From an uncultured Microbacteriaceae bacterium (GTDB lineage Bacteria; Actinomycetota; Actinomycetes; Actinomycetales; Microbacteriaceae), in NCBI GenBank assembly GCA_937920245.1, contig CALGUV010000106.1, positions 1 through 43,271 on the forward strand: DNA of 43,271 bases. Reading direction: 5' to 3'. A program made the translations under genes and the position numbers. Below, piece after piece: positions 41,687-43,271 of the stretch. Each line of letters starts with the position of its first letter. The stretch's first letter is position 1. The notes beneath the pieces were generated by a model, which saw only the letters and a program-made list of their open reading frames with translations, was not told the DNA's origin and did not search any database.

Positions 41687-42907
41687 ATGTTAGATACAGG
41701 AGAACTTAGCTGGGCGGTAACCGCAACAGCACTGGTACTACTTATGACCCCGGGTCTGGCTTTCTTCTACGGAGGTCTCGTAAAGGCCAAGTCCGTAGTC
41801 AGCATGATGATGATGAGCTTTGGTTCAATTGCCCTAGTTGGCGTCCTATGGGTGCTTTACGGCTACAGCATGTCTGCGGTCGAAAACCCAACGGACTTCG
41901 CAGGAAGCCCATTCGCGACCTTCGGTCTTGACGGACTAGATAACGATGGCCTAATTGGCGCAGCGTTCGGTGCAACATTCGCAATTATCACCATTGCCCT
42001 AATCTCTGGTGCGATTGCGGATCGAGCAAAGTTTGGCTCGTGGTTGATTTTTGCGGGTCTCTTCGCGACCTTTGGCTACTTCCCAGTTGCAGCTTGGGTT
42101 TGGGGTGGCGGATGGGTCATGGAGCTAGGTACCTGGCTCGACATGCCTGGAGTTATTGATTACGCAGGTGGTACAGCAGTGCACATCAACGCTGGTGCTG
42201 CCGCTCTAGCACTTGCAATTGTTCTTGGTAAGCGCTTTGGCTTTGCCAAGGGAATCATGCAGCCACACAACGTGCCACTTGTGCTTCTTGGTGCAGGACT
42301 TCTATGGTTCGGTTGGTTCGGCTTCAACGTTGGTGCAGAGTTCCTAAACGGCATGCAAAACGTTGGTCTAATCACCGTGAACACACTTGGTGCAACCGCC
42401 GCAGCAATTCTTGGATGGCTTGTTATTGAAAAGGTCAAAGAAGGCAAGGCAACTTCAATTGGCGCAGCCTCGGGTGCGGTGTCTGGTCTAGTTGCCATCA
42501 CTCCAGCTTGTGCGAACGTGACGCCAGTGTTCGCACTGCTACTCGGTGTTCTCGCTGGTGTTCTATCTGCTCTAGCTGTGGACCTCAAGTACAAGTTCGG
42601 TTACGACGACTCACTTGACGTGGTCGGCATCCACTTGGTCTCCGGTCTGGTTGGAACCCTGTACCTAGGATTCTTCGCAATCGACACTGGCTTGTTCACA
42701 GGTGGAGACATCGGACAGCTAGTTGTGCAGGCAATTGCAGCCTTTGGTGTTCTTGCCTACAGCTTCGTGCTTGCCCTTGTTATCGGCTTCGCTATTGAGA
42801 AGACCGTTGGCTTCAGGGTCAAGAGCGAGGATGAAATCGCAGGCGTTGACTCCGTTGTCCACGGCGAGGCTGCTTACAGCTTCGGCCAGGATGCAGAGGT
42901 CAAGTAG
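41687..42907 (+). CDS. amtB: Ammonium transporter
   Basis: 406 residues. Channel-like transporter of ammonium across the inner membrane, with about 11 hydrophobic segments. N-terminal TPGLAFFYGGLVKAKSVVSMMMM, WVWGGGWVMELG, then GGTAVHINAGAAALALA and GIHLVSGLVGTLYLG supply the twin conduction-pore histidines. The tail after the last helix is short and acidic. No PII gene (glnK) follows; a terminator closes the gene. A GGAGAGG ribosome binding site is 7-8 nt before the ATG. Probably nitrogen-controlled through the upstream operator. Confidence 0.96.
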   Translation: MLDTGELSWAVTATALVLLMTPGLAFFYGGLVKAKSVVSMMMMSFGSIALVGVLWVLYGYSMSAVENPTDFAGSPFATFGLDGLDNDGLIGAAFGATFAIITIALISGAIADRAKFGSWLIFAGLFATFGYFPVAAWVWGGGWVMELGTWLDMPGVIDYAGGTAVHINAGAAALALAIVLGKRFGFAKGIMQPHNVPLVLLGAGLLWFGWFGFNVGAEFLNGMQNVGLITVNTLGATAAAILGWLVIEKVKEGKATSIGAASGAVSGLVAITPACANVTPVFALLLGVLAGVLSALAVDLKYKFGYDDSLDVVGIHLVSGLVGTLYLGFFAIDTGLFTGGDIGQLVVQAIAAFGVLAYSFVLALVIGFAIEKTVGFRVKSEDEIAGVDSVVHGEAAYSFGQDAEVK

Positions 42908-42927
42908 CTCAAATAGATTCAAGAAAA

Positions 42928-42961
42928 CACAAAGGCGGGAGATCTTTCTCCCGCCTTTGTG
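42928..42961 (+). terminator. Terminator hairpin after amtB
   Basis: A perfect 15-bp stem, CACAAAGGCGGGAGA (42928-42942) with TCTCCCGCCTTTGTG (42947-42961), and a 4-nt TCTT loop. No T-run follows, but the stem is GC-rich and very stable. It separates amtB from the tRNA cluster. Confidence 0.8.
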
Positions 42962-42982
42962 CATTCATGGCAATCGTTTTTG

Positions 42983-42991
42983 TGGCATAGT
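42983..42991 (+). promoter_or_regulatory. Candidate promoter of the tRNA cluster (extended -10)
   Basis: TGG directly followed by CATAGT forms an extended -10, about 25 bp before the first tRNA. TTCATG at 42964 is a weak -35 with 16 bp spacing. Confidence 0.45.
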
Positions 42992-43015
42992 TATCTAGTT
43001 CTTGAAAAAGAGCAT

Positions 43016-43087
43016 GCGGATGTGGCGCAGTGGTAGCGCACAACCTTGCCAAGGTTGGGGTCGCGAGTTCGAATCTCGTCATCCGCT
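43016..43087 (+). tRNA. tRNA-Gly (anticodon GCC)
   Basis: Acceptor arms GCGGATG and CATCCGC pair fully, with discriminator T. The anticodon loop is TTGCCAA within a CC/GG-closed stem, and the T-loop is TTCGAAT. No CCA is encoded. Confidence 0.95.
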
Positions 43088-43112
43088 CTCAGAGGCTTTT
43101 AGCCCCTGTACT

Positions 43113-43186
43113 GGTGGAGTGGCCGAGAGGCGAGGCAGCGGCCTGCAAAGCCGCGTACACGGGTTCGAATCCCGTCTTCACCTCCA
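43113..43186 (+). tRNA. tRNA-Cys (anticodon GCA)
   Basis: Acceptor arms GGTGGAG and CTTCACC pair (one G-T), the discriminator is T as in tRNA-Cys, and CCA is encoded at 43184-43186. The anticodon loop is CTGCAAA within a GCGGC/GCCGC stem. Confidence 0.95.
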
Positions 43187-43197
43187 GCTACAAAGCT

Positions 43198-43269
43198 GGG
43201 CGATTGGCGCAGTGGTAGCGCGCTTCCCTGACACGGAAGAGGTCGCTGGTTCGAACCCAGTATCGCCCA
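43198..43269 (+). tRNA. tRNA-Val (anticodon GAC)
   Basis: Acceptor arms GGGCGAT and ATCGCCC, discriminator A. The anticodon loop is CTGACAC within a CTTCC/GGAAG stem. The window ends two bases later (CC), so an encoded CCA tail cannot be judged. Confidence 0.94.
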
Positions 43270-43271
43270 CC

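Noticed and set aside
43030..43218. 62-codon frame through the tRNA cluster
   Set aside because: It runs across three well-folded tRNAs and is a chance frame.
1..43271. Mobile elements, CRISPR arrays, phage or defence genes
   Set aside because: No direct-repeat arrays, transposases, integrases or cas-like proteins were seen; every larger frame is explained by a housekeeping or conserved actinobacterial gene.

Overview
The window looks like a continuous piece of chromosome from a small-genome actinobacterium. GC is roughly 50%, genes are packed with overlaps or gaps of a few bases, and GTG/TTG starts are common. Several gene families are nearly confined to Actinobacteria: DUF4191, DUF4193, DUF3093, DUF3710, DUF3159, DUF3000, SepH, a bifunctional RNase H/phosphatase, polyphosphate glucokinase and the glnA2-glnE-glnA1 trio. 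Low GC with this gene order suggests the Microbacteriaceae, most likely the freshwater Luna lineage (Rhodoluna/Aquiluna-like); that placement is inference. I see no prophage, IS element, CRISPR array or defence island. All protein genes look intact except the first, which is cut by the window edge.

Layout. 1-1110: 3' end of RNase HI/phosphatase, then RNase P RNA. 1112-2954: ppgK and map (minus), then a 61-residue SPOR-like gene. 2951-5352: panB and nadE (minus; CoA and NAD synthesis). 5387-11088: nitrogen block with glnA2 and glnE (plus), a bidirectional terminator and glnA1 (minus). 11167-17798: minus-strand run pepA-lpdA-sucB-lipB-lipA-DUF4191, joining 2-oxo-acid dehydrogenase subunits to lipoate synthesis and attachment. 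17831-21875: PAC2 protein, primary sigma factor, then murT-gatD. 21933-26646: a small zinc-ribbon protein and convergent parE/parC. 26674-31070: a phosphodiesterase, sepH, DUF4193, DUF3093, dut, DUF3710, DUF3159. 31090-35736: aconitase and dxs. 35678-39311 (minus): RNase D-like, DUF3000, RibD-C-like reductase, sufE, sseA. 39360-42907: zapE, nhaA, amtB. 43016-43271: tRNA-Gly, tRNA-Cys, tRNA-Val.

The strongest anomaly is the murT-gatD pair at 20110-21875. The GatD homologue has lost both glutaminase residues (Cys to Gly, His to Phe). The MurT homologue lacks the four-cysteine zinc ribbon and has an altered C-terminal catalytic loop. Both frames are intact and translationally coupled. These proteins probably no longer perform the standard glutamine-dependent amidation of lipid II. 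One hypothesis is that they attach a different amine to the D-Glu alpha-carboxyl, as the group B peptidoglycan of many Microbacteriaceae requires.

A second theme is transcription architecture. At least ten genes have a TAnnnT hexamer ending 6-7 nt before the start codon, which predicts leaderless mRNAs. Three divergent gene pairs have promoters so close that the two RNA polymerase footprints overlap. Most convergent pairs overlap in their coding 3' ends, and only two hairpin terminators are visible. A GlnR-type operator lies upstream of amtB and a half-operator upstream of glnA1.
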